Notes: generated from the sequence alone by a model not told the origin. A stretch of 64,000 bases of DNA from Mesorhizobium loti (GCA_002356515.1 AP017605.1:310001-374000), one strand, 5' to 3'; shown: positions 1-11,989, numbered from the stretch's first letter. Made by a program: numbers and translations.

Positions 1-163
1 GGGTCGGTCGCCTGGTGCGCCGCTAGCCGATATTGTTCCCTTCTATGCGAAAACGGTTGTAGCGGCATGCGCCGCTGCAGCCTTTTTCTTTGTGCCGAAA
101 AGTCCTAGATGACGTAAAAGTGACGATCGCCGACGGGCGGTCGCAAGAAAAGCCAGGGTTCAG
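1..163. other. Leader region upstream of lipA
   Basis: No gene is recognised here. One plus-strand frame stays open from the window edge to a TAG ending at base 26, which could be the last codons of an upstream gene cut by the window, but seven codons are too few to identify. The rest is probably the lipA leader; no clear -35/-10 pair was found. Confidence 0.3.
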
Positions 164-1129
164 ATGGTCACTGTCCTCGACACGATCGCCAACGCGCCGC
201 GGCTGCGGCACCCCGAGAAGGCGCACAAGCCCGACCAGGAGGTGTTGCGCAAGCCGGACTGGATCCGCGTCAAGGCGCCGGTCTCGAAAGGTTACGCCGA
301 GACACGCGAGATCGTGAAATCGCATAAGCTGGTGACGGTCTGCGAAGAGGCCGGCTGCCCCAACATCGGCGAGTGCTGGGAAAAGAAGCACGCCACCTTC
401 ATGATCATGGGCGAGATCTGCACGCGCGCCTGCGCCTTCTGCAATGTCGCCACCGGCATTCCGACCGCGCTCGATGCCGATGAGCCGGCCCGTGTCGCGC
501 ATGCCGTCAAGCAGATGGGGCTCAGCCACGTCGTCATCACCTCGGTCGACCGCGACGATCTCGCCGATGGCGGCGCGCAGCACTTCGCCGAAGTGATCCG
601 GGCGATCCGCGCGGCGACGCCCTCAACAACGATCGAAATTCTGACGCCCGATTTCCTGCGCAAGGACGGCGCGCTGGAGATCGTCGTGGCGGCGAAACCC
701 GACGTCTTCAACCACAATCTCGAAACCGTGCCGTCGAACTATCTGACGGTTCGGCCGGGCGCCCGCTATTTCCACTCGATCCGGCTGTTGCAGCGGGTCA
801 AGGAACTCGACCCCTCGATCTTCACCAAGTCCGGCATCATGGTCGGCCTGGGCGAGGAGCGGAATGAGATCCTGCAGCTTATGGACGATTTGCGTTCGGC
901 CAATGTCGACTTCATGACCATCGGGCAATATCTGCAGCCGTCGAAGAAGCACCATCCGGTGATCCGCTTCGTCACGCCCGAGGAATTCAAGTCCTTCGAG
1001 ACGATCGGCCGGACCAAGGGTTTCCTGCTGGTGGCATCGAGCCCGCTGACGCGCTCATCGCACCATGCCGGCGACGATTTCGCGCGGCTGCGCGCGGCGC
1101 GGGAAGCCCAGCTCCAAAAAACGCTCTAG
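164..1129 (+). CDS. lipA: Lipoyl synthase
   Basis: LipA inserts two sulfur atoms into protein-bound octanoyl groups to make the lipoyl cofactor of 2-oxoacid dehydrogenases and the glycine cleavage system. The 321-residue product has the family's two iron-sulfur sites: the auxiliary-cluster cysteines at about 60, 65 and 71 and the radical-SAM CxxxCxxC at about 86, 90 and 93 (CTRACAFC). Near the C-terminus an RSSHH segment supplies the conserved serine ligand; most homologues read RSSYH. Length and N-terminus are normal for rhizobia. coq10 follows after 8 bases on the same strand, so the two are probably cotranscribed. Confidence 0.97.
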   Translation: MVTVLDTIANAPRLRHPEKAHKPDQEVLRKPDWIRVKAPVSKGYAETREIVKSHKLVTVCEEAGCPNIGECWEKKHATFMIMGEICTRACAFCNVATGIPTALDADEPARVAHAVKQMGLSHVVITSVDRDDLADGGAQHFAEVIRAIRAATPSTTIEILTPDFLRKDGALEIVVAAKPDVFNHNLETVPSNYLTVRPGARYFHSIRLLQRVKELDPSIFTKSGIMVGLGEERNEILQLMDDLRSANVDFMTIGQYLQPSKKHHPVIRFVTPEEFKSFETIGRTKGFLLVASSPLTRSSHHAGDDFARLRAAREAQLQKTL

Positions 1130-1137
1130 CCGATTTT

Positions 1138-1596
1138 ATGCCCAAATTCGAAGCCACCCGCCGCGTTGCCCATACGCCGCAGCAGATGTTTGCGTTGGTT
1201 GCCGACGTCGAAGCCTACCCGCAATTCCTGCCGCTTTGCGAAGCGCTGACGGTGCGCTCGCGCAAGGAGCGCGATGGCCGCACTGTTCTCCTCGCCGACA
1301 TGAGCATCGGCTACAAGGCCATCCGCGAGACCTTCACCACGCAGGTGCTGCTGAAGCCTGACGAGAAGACCATCGACGTCAAATACATCGACGGGCCGTT
1401 CAAATACCTCAGCAATATCTGGCGCTTCGACCCGGCCGGCAGCGGTTGCGAGGTCCACTTCTTCATCGACTACGAGTTCAAGAGCCGCATTCTCGGCGTG
1501 CTGATGGGAACGATGTTCGACCGTGCCTTCCGCATGTTCGCCGAGGCTTTCGAAAAGCGCGCCGACGTCATCTATGGGGTCGCACCGTCGGCCTAA
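1138..1596 (+). CDS. coq10: Coenzyme Q-binding protein COQ10 (START/RatA-like)
   Basis: A 152-residue START-fold protein of the COQ10/RatA family, which binds ubiquinone in a hydrophobic cavity and supports respiration. Visible family features are the N-terminal segment ending in YPQFLPLCEAL, the central YIDGPFKYLSNIWRF strand region and the C-terminal helix MFDRAFRMFAEAFEKRA. It lies 8 bases after lipA. Its stop codon overlaps the cinA stop codon by four bases in a tail-to-tail arrangement, so no terminator can separate the two genes. Bacterial members are often annotated as RatA toxins; the alphaproteobacterial context favours the quinone-binding role. Confidence 0.9.
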   Translation: MPKFEATRRVAHTPQQMFALVADVEAYPQFLPLCEALTVRSRKERDGRTVLLADMSIGYKAIRETFTTQVLLKPDEKTIDVKYIDGPFKYLSNIWRFDPAGSGCEVHFFIDYEFKSRILGVLMGTMFDRAFRMFAEAFEKRADVIYGVAPSA

Positions 1597-2081
1597 CTCC
1601 GGCCAAGCGCTTGCAACCCAAGTTGGAGCGCGTGTCTCACCGTCTCGTGGCGGATGAATTCGCGGCCCTTGTGGCCAAACAGCTGGCGCTCGGCGACAAC
1701 CGGCTGGCCGGCCAGGGCCAGGCCGAACCAGACGAGACCGACCGGTTTGTCGGCCGAACCGCCGCTTGGGCCGGCAATGCCGGTGACGGCAAGAGAAAGG
1801 CTCGCGCGCGAATGCGCCAGCGCGCCGGCCGCCATCTCCAGCACTGTTTCGCGCGACACGGCTCCGTGCGCGTCAAGTGTTTCAGCGGAAACGCCGAGCA
1901 TCTCCATCTTGGCTTCGTTGGAATAGGTGATGAAGCCGCGGTCGACCACGGCCGAGGAGCCGGCAATGTCGGTGAGCGCGGCGATGATCAGGCCGCCGGT
2001 GCAGCTTTCCGCTGTCGCCAGCATGATGCCACGTTGCTGGCAGGCCAGCAGCAGGGCGTTTGCGAGCTCGGCGTTGCTCAT
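1593..2081 (-). CDS. CinA C-terminal family nicotinamide-nucleotide amidohydrolase (PncC-like)
   Basis: A 162-residue stand-alone CinA C-terminal domain. Family members deamidate nicotinamide mononucleotide to nicotinate mononucleotide for NAD salvage. The diagnostic motif [11 protein letters not shown] lies near residue 21, followed by the [13 protein letters not shown] and [12 protein letters not shown] segments. The N-terminal competence-damage domain of full-length CinA is absent, as is common in alphaproteobacteria. Its ATG overlaps the ispDF stop codon (ATGA), so it is translationally coupled to ispDF, the usual rhizobial arrangement. Confidence 0.9.
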   Translation of the reverse strand: MSNAELANALLLACQQRGIMLATAESCTGGLIIAALTDIAGSSAVVDRGFITYSNEAKMEMLGVSAETLDAHGAVSRETVLEMAAGALAHSRASLSLAVTGIAGPSGGSADKPVGLVWFGLALAGQPVVAERQLFGHKGREFIRHETVRHALQLGLQALGRS

Positions 2082-3301
2082 TCCGGCACCTCGCCAGGAA
2101 ACACCACGCTGGCGGTGGCGATCGCGGCGATGCCTTCTTCGCGACCGACAAAGCCGAGTTTCTCATTGGTTGTCGCCTTGATCGAGATGCGGTCGGCGGA
2201 AATGCCCAGCATCTGCGACAGGGCTGCCGTCATCGCCTCGCGATGCGGGCCGACGCGCGGCGCCTCGCAGATCAGCGTGATGTCTGCATTGGCGATGCGT
2301 CCACCGCGCTCGCGCACCACTTTGGCCGCATGCTCGACGAAGATCCGCGACGCAGCACCCTTCCATTGCGGATCGGACGGCGGGAAATGCGTGCCGATGT
2401 CGCCGGCGCCACAGGTCGCCAGCAGCGCATCGGTCAAGGCGTGCAGGCCGACATCGGCATCGGAATGGCCGGACAGTTTTTTGCCGTGCGGAATGGCGAC
2501 GCCGCACAGGGTGACATGGTCGCCGGGCTCGAAGGCGTGGACGTCATAGCCGTTGCCGGTGCGGATGTCGGGGAAGTGTGTGCGTTCGCTGGAAAGCCGC
2601 TGGTGCGCCATCGCGATGTCCCGTGCCCAGGTGAGTTTGACATTGTCCGGTGAGCCGGGAACCAGCTTGACCGGAATATGCGCCCATTCGGCGATGGCCG
2701 CGTCGTCGGTGAAGTCCAGCCGGCCCAGTTGATGGGCCTTGTCGTGTGCGGCAAGGATCGGCCCGTAGGGGAACCCTTGCGGTGTTTGCGCCGCGTGGAG
2801 CCCGCTGCGGGAAACGGTCTCCGCGACCACGCCGGCAGCCGACTCGCGCTTCAGCGTGTCGGCGACGGGCAGGGCGGGCAAGGCCCCCTCGTTCTCGCCG
2901 ATGGCGGCGATGGTGCGGTCGATCAAGTCCGCGTCGACGAATGGTCGGACGGCATCGTGAATCAGAACCTGGTCCGGCGCGTGGTCTTTGAGCGCAAGCA
3001 GCCCCAGCCGGACGGACTCCTGCCGGGTCGGCCCGCCAATGACGGCGGTGACACGCCGAGCCTGGGTGCCCGCCGCTTGCCGAAACAGTTCGTGGTCGTC
3101 GGCGTGGATGGCGACGACAATCCGGCCGGTTCGCGGATGCGCCAGAAACATCTCCAGCGTATGCGCAATGACGGCTCGGCCACCGATGTTCTGGTACTGC
3201 TTGGGTCCGTTGGCCTGTCCGGCACGCGCGCCGCGGCCGGCGGCGACAATCACCACCGCAACCCCACCTGTCGCGCTTGCGTTTTCAGTTCCGTCAGTCA
3301 T
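2078..3301 (-). CDS. ispDF: Bifunctional IspD/IspF isoprenoid enzyme
   Basis: A fused enzyme of the MEP pathway. The N-terminal half is a 2-C-methyl-D-erythritol 4-phosphate cytidylyltransferase ([15 protein letters not shown] nucleotide-binding loop, then GGPTRQESV and the DAVRPF segment). The C-terminal half is the 2,4-cyclodiphosphate synthase ([28 protein letters not shown], then [11 protein letters not shown]). The fusion is typical of alphaproteobacteria. I start at the ATG giving MTDGTENAS, because the 16 codons upstream are not conserved-looking. Product about 407 residues. cinA is coupled downstream; dusB diverges upstream. Confidence 0.95.
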   Translation of the reverse strand: MTDGTENASATGGVAVVIVAAGRGARAGQANGPKQYQNIGGRAVIAHTLEMFLAHPRTGRIVVAIHADDHELFRQAAGTQARRVTAVIGGPTRQESVRLGLLALKDHAPDQVLIHDAVRPFVDADLIDRTIAAIGENEGALPALPVADTLKRESAAGVVAETVSRSGLHAAQTPQGFPYGPILAAHDKAHQLGRLDFTDDAAIAEWAHIPVKLVPGSPDNVKLTWARDIAMAHQRLSSERTHFPDIRTGNGYDVHAFEPGDHVTLCGVAIPHGKKLSGHSDADVGLHALTDALLATCGAGDIGTHFPPSDPQWKGAASRIFVEHAAKVVRERGGRIANADITLICEAPRVGPHREAMTAALSQMLGISADRISIKATTNEKLGFVGREEGIAAIATASVVFPGEVPE

Positions 3302-3315
3302 GGCGATTGGCTTAG

Positions 3316-3361
3316 CGCACGATCCCCAAAAGTGTAATTGGTTTTCCAAAAAGATCGTGCG
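3316..3361. repeat. REP-like palindrome in the ispDF/dusB divergent region
   Basis: A 9-bp perfect inverted repeat (CGCACGATC / GATCGTGCG, 3316-3324 and 3353-3361) encloses an AT-rich core containing AAAAGTGTAATTGGTTTTCC. The core resembles the abundant rhizobial intergenic palindromes built around an AAAAGTGT...GGTTTTCC motif, and a related copy occurs at 13672. It sits close to the ispDF start and may fold in its 5' leader. Assignment to a repeat family is from memory. Confidence 0.55.
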
Positions 3362-3532
3362 TCAAATATGAACTCCAAGGCATCTTGAAGGACGCGCGGC
3401 GCCCTGGTTGCGGCAAAAATCGAAGGCCGGGATTTTCCCAATTGCGCCTTAATGTGGCGTCATTCCGCGTTGCACATTGCGGCCGATATGGCTAGAGAAT
3501 GTGCAACGAATGGACGTGCTTGGTTTTTGTGC

Positions 3533-4561
3533 ATGGTTAACCTGACCAAATTGGCCGCGCCTCTCGACGTCGGCGGCGTGGAAATCCGCAATCGCGTATT
3601 CCTCGCGCCGATGTCGGGTATCACCGACGAGCCTTTCCGGCGACGCGCCCATGCGCATGGCGCGGGCCTGGTCGTGTCCGAAATGGTGGCAAGCGGCGAA
3701 CTCGCCAAGGGCAGGACCGGCTTCGACCTGCGCATACGTCATTCCGGCCTGCCCGTCCATATGGTGCAGCTGGCCGGCCGCGAAGCGGCACACATGGCCG
3801 AGGGCGCGCGCATCGCCGCCGGCGAGGGCGCCGACATCATCGACATCAACATGGGCTGCCCAGCCAAGAAGGTCACCGGCGGTTATGCCGGCTCGGCATT
3901 GATGCTGGATCTCGACCATGCGCTGTCGCTGATCGAGGCCGTGGTCGGCGCGGTCAAGGTACCGGTGACGGTCAAGATGCGGCTCGGCTGGGACGAAGGG
4001 GCGCTCAATGCGCCCATCCTGGCGCGCCGTGCCGAGCAGGCGGGTGTCAAGATGGTGACGGTGCACGGCCGCACGCGCTGCCAGTTCTATCAGGGCAAGG
4101 CCGACTGGCGCGCCATCGCCCGCGTCAAGGACGCCGTGTCCATACCGGTCGTTGCCAATGGCGATGTCTGCTCTCCCGCCGAGGCGGCCGTCATCCTTGA
4201 CCAATCCGGCGCCGATGCGGTGATGGTCGGCCGCGCGCATTACGGCGCCCCCTGGATCGCCGGCGGCATCGCGGCGGCGGCAGCGGGCGAAATGGCGACC
4301 AACGTGCCGCAGAATCCCACGGCATTGGCCGACTATATCGTCGCCCACTACGAGGACATGCTGGCGCTTTATGGCGTCGAGAGCGGATTGCGCCAGGCGC
4401 GCAAGCATCTGGGCTGGTATCTCGATCGCCATGCAGTCGGGGTCGCCGACGATGATCGAAAAGCCATCCTGACCACGTTCGAGCCGGCCCGCGTCATTGC
4501 CTTGCTGCGCAATGTGTTCTCGCGTGATCCGCAACCCTTGAACCTGCGGAGCGCCGCATGA
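3533..4561 (+). CDS. dusB: tRNA-dihydrouridine synthase (DusB/NifR3)
   Basis: A flavoenzyme that reduces uridine to dihydrouridine in the tRNA D-loop. The product of about 342 residues shows the TIM-barrel start [15 protein letters not shown], the active-site stretch [11 protein letters not shown] with its catalytic Cys, and the FMN phosphate-binding segments [12 protein letters not shown] and [14 protein letters not shown] chose the ATG giving [10 protein letters not shown], since the 27 codons upstream do not look coding. The gene overlaps ntrB by four bases (ATGA). The order dusB(nifR3)-ntrB-ntrC is the classical nitrogen-regulation operon of rhizobia and Rhodobacter. Confidence 0.95.
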   Translation: MVNLTKLAAPLDVGGVEIRNRVFLAPMSGITDEPFRRRAHAHGAGLVVSEMVASGELAKGRTGFDLRIRHSGLPVHMVQLAGREAAHMAEGARIAAGEGADIIDINMGCPAKKVTGGYAGSALMLDLDHALSLIEAVVGAVKVPVTVKMRLGWDEGALNAPILARRAEQAGVKMVTVHGRTRCQFYQGKADWRAIARVKDAVSIPVVANGDVCSPAEAAVILDQSGADAVMVGRAHYGAPWIAGGIAAAAAGEMATNVPQNPTALADYIVAHYEDMLALYGVESGLRQARKHLGWYLDRHAVGVADDDRKAILTTFEPARVIALLRNVFSRDPQPLNLRSAA

Positions 4562-5696
4562 ACGCCACCGCTGGCCAAGGCATCGAGACGCCGAATGCCG
4601 CCCAGATCGTCCTCAACACCATCCGTCGACCGGTGATCATGATCAGCGAGGAAGGGTTCATCACCTTCGCCAATGCTGATGCCGAGGACTTCTTTCGCTC
4701 CAGCGCGACCATGCTGGCGCGCAACACCCTGTCCAAGCTGATTCCTTTCGGCAGCCCGCTGCTGACGCTGGTCGATCAGGTGCGCGAGCGCCGGGCTCCG
4801 GTCAACGAGTATCGCGTCGATGTGTCGTCGCCACGCCTCGGCATCGAAAAGGTCGTCGATCTTTATGTCGCGCCGGTGCCGGAATTCCCGGGGGCCGTCG
4901 TGGTCATGTTCCAGGAGCGGTCGATGGCCGACAAGATCGACCGGCAGATGACCCATCGCGGTGCGGCGCGCTCGGTGACCGGCCTGGCGGCGATGCTTGC
5001 CCATGAGATCAAGAACCCGCTCTCCGGCATCCGCGGCGCGGCGCAGTTGCTCGAATTGTCTGCCTCCGACGAAGACCGAGCGCTGACCCGGCTGATCACC
5101 GACGAGACGGACCGCATCGTCTCGCTGGTCGATCGCATGGAGGTGTTTTCCGACGAGCGGCCGATCGATCGTTATCCCGTCAACATCCATGTCGTGCTCG
5201 ACCATGTGAAGGCGATCGCCAAGAACGGTTTTGCCAAGAAAGTCAGGATATTGGAGGACTATGATCCATCATTGCCTCCGGTATTCGCCAACCGCGACCA
5301 GTTGATCCAAGTGTTCCTCAACCTGGTCAAGAACGCCGCCGAGGCGATCGGCAGCGACCCGCAGGGCGAGATCGTGCTGTCGACCGCCTTCCGGCCGGGC
5401 ATTCGCGTTTCGGTTCCAGGCACACAGGACCGTGTCTCGTTGCCGCTGGAGTTCTGCGTGCGCGACAATGGCTCCGGCGTCTCGGAGGACATTCTGCCGA
5501 TCCTGTTCGATCCCTTCATCACCACCAAGCCGAACGGCTCGGGGCTGGGGTTGGCGCTGGTCGCCAAGATCGTCGGCGAGCATGGCGGCATCATCGAATG
5601 CGATTCGACCCCACGCGGAACCACCTTCCGCATCCTGATGCCGGCCTGGAAGGAAACGCCGTTCGGCGCTGAAGAAGACGGTGAAGGAGACCGCAA

Positions 5697-5700
<4 letters not shown>
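4558..5700 (+). CDS. ntrB: Nitrogen-regulation sensor histidine kinase NtrB
   Basis: A cytoplasmic kinase/phosphatase that phosphorylates NtrC under nitrogen limitation and is controlled by PII proteins. The 380-residue product has an N-terminal PAS region, a HisKA domain with the phosphoacceptor in [20 protein letters not shown], an N box (LVKNAAEAI) and the ATP-lid segments NGSGV, DPFITTK and GSGLGLAL. No membrane segment is visible. Both its start and its stop overlap its neighbours by ATGA (dusB and ntrC), implying a translationally coupled operon. Confidence 0.97.
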
Positions 5701-7157
<1,457 letters not shown>

Positions 7158-7285
7158 GCACTGATCTGACGCACTCTTTTCAGGGGACTGAGCGGCGAAA
7201 CATTTCCGCCATTGTCACACTTGTTGCATAATCGCCACAATGCGTTGCATAGATCGGACGCAATCATTGGCTCCCAGACGGCGAC

Positions 7286-9571
7286 ATGGCTCCGCAGGCA
7301 CCTGTACTCAACCAACCGCTTTTCAGCGAACCCGGCGCGCGCGACGGGCGCCGTTTGCTGGCGCTGCCCGGCGTCGTGGCGGTCGTCGGCGCGCTAGTCA
7401 TGGCGGCCATTTCGTTCACCATCCTGGTCGGCGCGACGCCGATCGCGCCTGACGCCAGGACGACCTGGGCGCTGATCGCGCTCAACGCCGCCTTCGTGCT
7501 TTTCCTCAGCGCGCTGGTCGGACGCGAGGTGCATCGCATCGTCATGGCGCGCCGGCATGGCAAGGCGGCCTCGCGGCTGCATGTGCGCATCGTCGCCATG
7601 TTCGCGCTGGTTGCCGCCATTCCCGCCATCATGGTGGCGATCATCGCCTCGATCACGCTCGACATCGGCCTCGACCGCTGGTTCGAGATCCGCACCAAGA
7701 CAATCGTCAATTCCTCGCTGTCGATCGCCGATGCGTATGTTCAGGAAAATGCCCGCAATTTGCAGGGCACGACATTGTCGATGGCCTATGACCTCGATGC
7801 GTCGCGCACGCTCTATGGCCTTGATCGCACAGGCTTTCTCGACCTCCTGAACAAGGAGGCGGTGGGCCGGTCGCTGGCCCATGCGGCGCTGATCAAGCCC
7901 GACGGCTCGTTCGTCATGAGCGCCAAGACGGATGCCGACTTCGCCATGCCGGAACCGCCGGAAGGCTCAGTCAGCAGCGCCACCGACGGCAAGCCGGTGC
8001 TGATCGAGCCGCGCACGCGCAACATCATGGGTGCCATCGTCAAGCTGCGCGAGATCGAGGGCCTCTACCTCTACACCATCCGCCTTGTCGATCCCGAGGT
8101 GATCAAGGCGCGGCAGATCGTCAGGTCCAACACCGACGAATACCGCAACCTCGAAGACAACAGGCGCACCTCGCAAGTGGCCTTCGCGCTGCCCTACCTA
8201 TCGCTGACCCTGATCATCATCCTGTCGGCAATCTGGACCGGCATTGCCGTCGCCGACCGTCTCGTGCGGCCCATTCGCCAGCTTATCGGTGCCGCCGATG
8301 AGGTGGCGACCGGCAATCTCGACGTCGCGGTTCCCGTCAGGCCTTCGGACGGCGATGTCGCCTCGCTCGGCGACACCTTCAACAAGATGCTGCTGGAGCT
8401 CAAATCGCAACGCAACGAGATCTTGTCGGCAAAGGACCTGATCGACGAGCGGCGGCGCTTTTCGGAAGCCGTGCTCGCGGGCGTCACTGCCGGTGTCATT
8501 GGCGTCGATCCCTACGGCATCGTCACCATCGTCAACCGTTCAGCCGAATCGATGCTGGCCATCTCCGCCAGTGCTGCGCTCGGGCAGAATCTTTCCGCCA
8601 TTCTGCCGCATGTCGGCCGCGTGTTCGAGATCGGCCGCCAGTCGGGCAAGCCTGTCTACCGCGAGCAGGTGACATTCTTCCGCGCCGGAACCGAGCGCAC
8701 CTTCAACGTGCAGATCACCATCGAGGCGGGCGACGACGGTTCGGAGGAAAAATCCTACGTCGTGACGGTCGACGACATCACCGATCTGGTCCAGGCGCAG
8801 CGTTCTTCCGCCTGGGCCGATGTGGCGCGCCGCATCGCCCACGAGATCAAGAACCCGCTGACGCCGATCCAGCTTTCGGCCGAGCGCATCAAGCGCCGCT
8901 ACGGCAAGGTCATCACCGAAGACCGCGAGGTTTTCGACCAGTGTACCGACACCATCATCCGGCAGGTCGAGGACATCGGCCGCATGGTCGACGAATTCTC
9001 CGCCTTCGCGCGCATGCCCAAGCCGGAGATGAAGGCCATCGATCTGCGCGAATCGCTGCGCGAGGCGTCGTTCTTGGTCGAAGTCAGCCGCGCCGACATC
9101 ACCTTCGAGCGGGTTTTCGGCAACGAACCGCTCAAGGGCACGTTCGACAGCCGCCTTCTGGCGCAGGCTTTTGGCAATGTGATCAAGAACGCCGCCGAGG
9201 CGATCGACGGACTGGAACAAAAGGACGGTTCGCACGGCATAATCCGGATTCAAGCCGCCCGTCAGAATGGCGCGATTCGAATCGACGTCATCGACAATGG
9301 CAAAGGCCTGCCGCGGGAGAATCGCCAACGGCTGCTCGAGCCCTATATGACCACGCGCGAGAAGGGCACCGGGCTTGGTCTCGCTATCGTCAAGAAGATC
9401 GTGGAGGACCATGGCGGCAGGCTGGAACTTCATGATGCGCCCGCGGATTTCCATGGCGGGCGCGGTGCGATGATCAGCATCATCCTGCCGCCCTCGGCTG
9501 CCACACCGTCGCGCGGTGAAGCCAAGACGGAACACGAAAGAGAAACTGAAAAGGTCGGTAATGGCGTCTGA
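7286..9571 (+). CDS. ntrY: Sensor histidine kinase NtrY
   Basis: Membrane-bound kinase of the NtrY/NtrX system, tied to nitrogen and redox/oxygen sensing. The 761-residue protein has hydrophobic segments near residues 30-50, 66-85 and 100-125, a periplasmic loop, another membrane segment near 300-320 (LPYLSLTLIIILSAIWTGIA), then HAMP, PAS (DPYGIVTIVNRSAESML), HisKA ([20 protein letters not shown]) and HATPase_c ([22 protein letters not shown]). Its 3' end overlaps ntrX by 11 bases, so the two are coupled. Confidence 0.95.
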   Translation: MAPQAPVLNQPLFSEPGARDGRRLLALPGVVAVVGALVMAAISFTILVGATPIAPDARTTWALIALNAAFVLFLSALVGREVHRIVMARRHGKAASRLHVRIVAMFALVAAIPAIMVAIIASITLDIGLDRWFEIRTKTIVNSSLSIADAYVQENARNLQGTTLSMAYDLDASRTLYGLDRTGFLDLLNKEAVGRSLAHAALIKPDGSFVMSAKTDADFAMPEPPEGSVSSATDGKPVLIEPRTRNIMGAIVKLREIEGLYLYTIRLVDPEVIKARQIVRSNTDEYRNLEDNRRTSQVAFALPYLSLTLIIILSAIWTGIAVADRLVRPIRQLIGAADEVATGNLDVAVPVRPSDGDVASLGDTFNKMLLELKSQRNEILSAKDLIDERRRFSEAVLAGVTAGVIGVDPYGIVTIVNRSAESMLAISASAALGQNLSAILPHVGRVFEIGRQSGKPVYREQVTFFRAGTERTFNVQITIEAGDDGSEEKSYVVTVDDITDLVQAQRSSAWADVARRIAHEIKNPLTPIQLSAERIKRRYGKVITEDREVFDQCTDTIIRQVEDIGRMVDEFSAFARMPKPEMKAIDLRESLREASFLVEVSRADITFERVFGNEPLKGTFDSRLLAQAFGNVIKNAAEAIDGLEQKDGSHGIIRIQAARQNGAIRIDVIDNGKGLPRENRQRLLEPYMTTREKGTGLGLAIVKKIVEDHGGRLELHDAPADFHGGRGAMISIILPPSAATPSRGEAKTEHERETEKVGNGV

Positions 9572-10922
9572 TATTCTCATCGTCGATGACGAGGAAGACA
9601 TCCGCGAGCTCGTCGCAGGCATATTGAGCGACGAAGGTCACGAAACCCGTACGGCATTCGATGCCGACAGCGCGCTAGCTGCTATAGCTGATCGCGCGCC
9701 GAGGTTGATTTTCCTCGACATCTGGCTGCAGGGCTCGCGCCTGGACGGACTGGCGCTGCTCGACGAGATCAAGACCATGCATCCCAGCCTGCCGGTGGTG
9801 ATGATCTCCGGTCACGGCAACATCGAAACGGCGGTCTCGGCCATCCGCCGTGGCGCCTATGATTTCATCGAGAAGCCGTTCAAGGCCGACAGGCTGATCC
9901 TCATTGCCGAGCGTGCGCTGGAAACCTCGAAGTTGCGGCGCGAGGTTTCCGACCTCAAGCAACGCAGCGGCGAGACCTTCGACCTGATCGGCATGTCGTC
10001 GGCGATGAGCCAGCTGCGCCAGACCATCGAGCGCGTCGCGCCGACCAACAGCCGTGTCATGATCATCGGCCCGTCGGGATCAGGCAAGGAACTGGCGGCG
10101 CGCGCCATCCACACGCTGTCGGCGCGCAAGAGCGCGCCGTTCGTGACGCTGAGCGCCGCCAACATCACGCCCGAGCGCATGGAGATCGAACTGTTCGGCA
10201 CCGAATCGAACGGTGTCGAGCGCAAGGTCGGCGCGCTGGAGGAGGCTCATCGCGGCATCCTCTATATCGACGAAGTGGCCGACATGCCGCGCGAGACGCA
10301 GAACAAGATCCTGCGCGTGCTGGTGGAGCAGCAGTTCGAGCGGGTAGGGGGCACCAAGCGGGTCAAGGTTGATGTTCGCATCATCTCCTCGACCTCGCAG
10401 AACCTGGAAGCCATGATTGCCGACGGGCGTTTCCGCGAGGACCTCTACCATCGCCTGGCGGTGGTTCCGGTGATGGTGCCGGGGCTGGCCGAGCGGCGCG
10501 AGGATATTCCTTATCTCGTCGACAATTTCATGAAACAGATCGCCCGCCAGGCCGGCATCAAGCCGCGCCGCATCGGCGATGATGCGCTGGCCGTGCTGCA
10601 GGCGCACAACTGGCCGGGCAACGTCCGCCAGCTGCGCAACAATGTCGAGCGGCTGATGATCCTGGCACGCGGCGACGACGTCGACGCGCCGATCACCGCG
10701 GACCTTCTGCCGTCCGAGATCGGCGATGTCATGCCGCGCACACCGAATCAATCCGACCAGCACATCATGGCGCTGCCGTTGCGCGAGGCGCGTGAACAGT
10801 TCGAGAAGGACTATCTGATCGCCCAGATCAACCGCTTTGGCGGCAACATCTCGAAGACCGCCGAGTTCATCGGCATGGAGCGTTCCGCCCTGCACCGAAA
10901 GCTGAAGTCTCTGGGCGTCTGA
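9561..10922 (+). CDS. ntrX: Response regulator NtrX
   Basis: Partner of NtrY. The start is the ATG giving MASDILIVDDEED, which overlaps ntrY by 11 bases. The roughly 453-residue protein has a receiver domain (LIFLDIWLQGS with phosphoacceptor Asp, KPFKAD), an AAA+ domain with Walker A GPSGSGKE and a C-terminal Fis-type HTH (NISKTAEFIGMERSALHRKL). Where NtrC has GAFTGA, this protein reads GTESNGVERKVGALEEA, so the sigma-54-contact loop is missing. It is therefore unlikely to act as a sigma-54 activator in the NtrC way. Confidence 0.95.
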   Translation: MASDILIVDDEEDIRELVAGILSDEGHETRTAFDADSALAAIADRAPRLIFLDIWLQGSRLDGLALLDEIKTMHPSLPVVMISGHGNIETAVSAIRRGAYDFIEKPFKADRLILIAERALETSKLRREVSDLKQRSGETFDLIGMSSAMSQLRQTIERVAPTNSRVMIIGPSGSGKELAARAIHTLSARKSAPFVTLSAANITPERMEIELFGTESNGVERKVGALEEAHRGILYIDEVADMPRETQNKILRVLVEQQFERVGGTKRVKVDVRIISSTSQNLEAMIADGRFREDLYHRLAVVPVMVPGLAERREDIPYLVDNFMKQIARQAGIKPRRIGDDALAVLQAHNWPGNVRQLRNNVERLMILARGDDVDAPITADLLPSEIGDVMPRTPNQSDQHIMALPLREAREQFEKDYLIAQINRFGGNISKTAEFIGMERSALHRKLKSLGV

Positions 10923-11019
10923 CGCTCGGCGTCCATTCAGCCGCGTGGGCCAACCATTTGCCGGTTACGGCCAAGGCGGAATCGCATAAGACAGCCCGAG
11001 AATTCTCCAGGGGTCGCCA

Positions 11020-11883
11020 ATGCCACGCATTGCCTATGTCAACGGGCGCTACGTCGCTCACGCGGACGCTTCCGTGCATATCGAGGATCGCGGCTATCAG
11101 TTCGCCGATGGCGTCTATGAGGTCTGCGAGGTGGCGCGGGGCTTCATCGTCGACATGCCGCGCCACCTTGCCCGGCTCAACCGCTCGCTGACCGAACTGT
11201 CGATCGCCTGGCCGGTGGCGCGCAACGTGCTGCCGCTCATTCTACGTGAGGTGGTCAACCGCAACCACGTCGTCAACGGCCTGGTCTACGTGCAGGTAAC
11301 CCGCGGTGTCGCCAGCCGCGACTTTGTTTTCCCGTCGGCGGACACCAAGCCGTCTTTGGTGGTCACTGCCAAAAAGGCAGATCCGGCGGCTGGAGCAAAG
11401 CGGGCCGAGACCGGCATCGCGGTCATCACTGTGCCGGAGAATCGCTGGGACCGTGTCGACATCAAGACTGTTGGACTGCTGCCAAATGTATTGGCCAAGC
11501 AGAAAGCCAAGGAAGCCGGCGCCCAGGAGGCGTGGTTCGTCGATACCGATGGCAACGTCAAGGAAGGCGGTTCGTCCAACGCCTGGATCGTCACCCGGGA
11601 CGGCGTCCTGGTCACCAGGCCGGCCGAGCACGGCATTCTGCGCGGCATCACCCGCACAACCATGTTCGAAGTGGCGGCGAAGCTCGGCCTGAAGATCGAA
11701 GAGCGCGGTTTTTCCGTTGCCGAAGCCAAGGCGGCGCGCGAGGCGTTCATCAGTTCGGCGACGACGATTGCCATGCCTGTGGTGGCCATTGACGGCGATC
11801 CGGTGGCCAACGGGCATCCCGGCTCTGTGACACTTTCGTTGCGGCAGGCCTTTTTTGACATTGCGGAAAAAAGTCCAGCCTGA
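11020..11883 (+). CDS. dat: D-amino-acid aminotransferase (class IV, PLP)
   Basis: A fold-type IV PLP enzyme that interconverts D-amino acids and 2-oxo acids, here probably D-alanine and D-glutamate for peptidoglycan. The 287-residue sequence shows the N-terminal NGRYVAHADASVHIEDRGYQFADGVYEV segment (split here: the FADGVYEV part is the family hallmark), the PLP-lysine in DIKTVGLLPNVLAKQKAKE and the ...EGGSSNAWIV glycine turn. Branched-chain aminotransferases and aminodeoxychorismate lyases share this fold; the DxKT-LLPN-LAKQ motif favours a D-amino-acid enzyme. It lies 97 bases after ntrX and about 145 before hfq. Confidence 0.88.
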   Translation: MPRIAYVNGRYVAHADASVHIEDRGYQFADGVYEVCEVARGFIVDMPRHLARLNRSLTELSIAWPVARNVLPLILREVVNRNHVVNGLVYVQVTRGVASRDFVFPSADTKPSLVVTAKKADPAAGAKRAETGIAVITVPENRWDRVDIKTVGLLPNVLAKQKAKEAGAQEAWFVDTDGNVKEGGSSNAWIVTRDGVLVTRPAEHGILRGITRTTMFEVAAKLGLKIEERGFSVAEAKAAREAFISSATTIAMPVVAIDGDPVANGHPGSVTLSLRQAFFDIAEKSPA

Positions 11884-11959
11884 TAACCGCACAGGTGGAA
11901 TGAACATCAATATATCTCGTTCTGCTTGTCGTTACTGACGACAAGACGGTGTTTGCGCG

Positions 11960-11989
11960 CTTGACATGTGCCCGACAATTTGGCGCATT
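11960..11989 (+). promoter_or_regulatory. Putative sigma-70-type promoter of hfq
   Basis: The sequence CTTGACA at 11960-11966 matches the alphaproteobacterial -35 consensus. With a 17-base spacer the -10 position would be CGCATT at 11984-11989, a weak match. It lies 40-70 bases upstream of the hfq ATG. Seen only by inspection; a start site could lie elsewhere in the 145-base gap. Confidence 0.4.
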
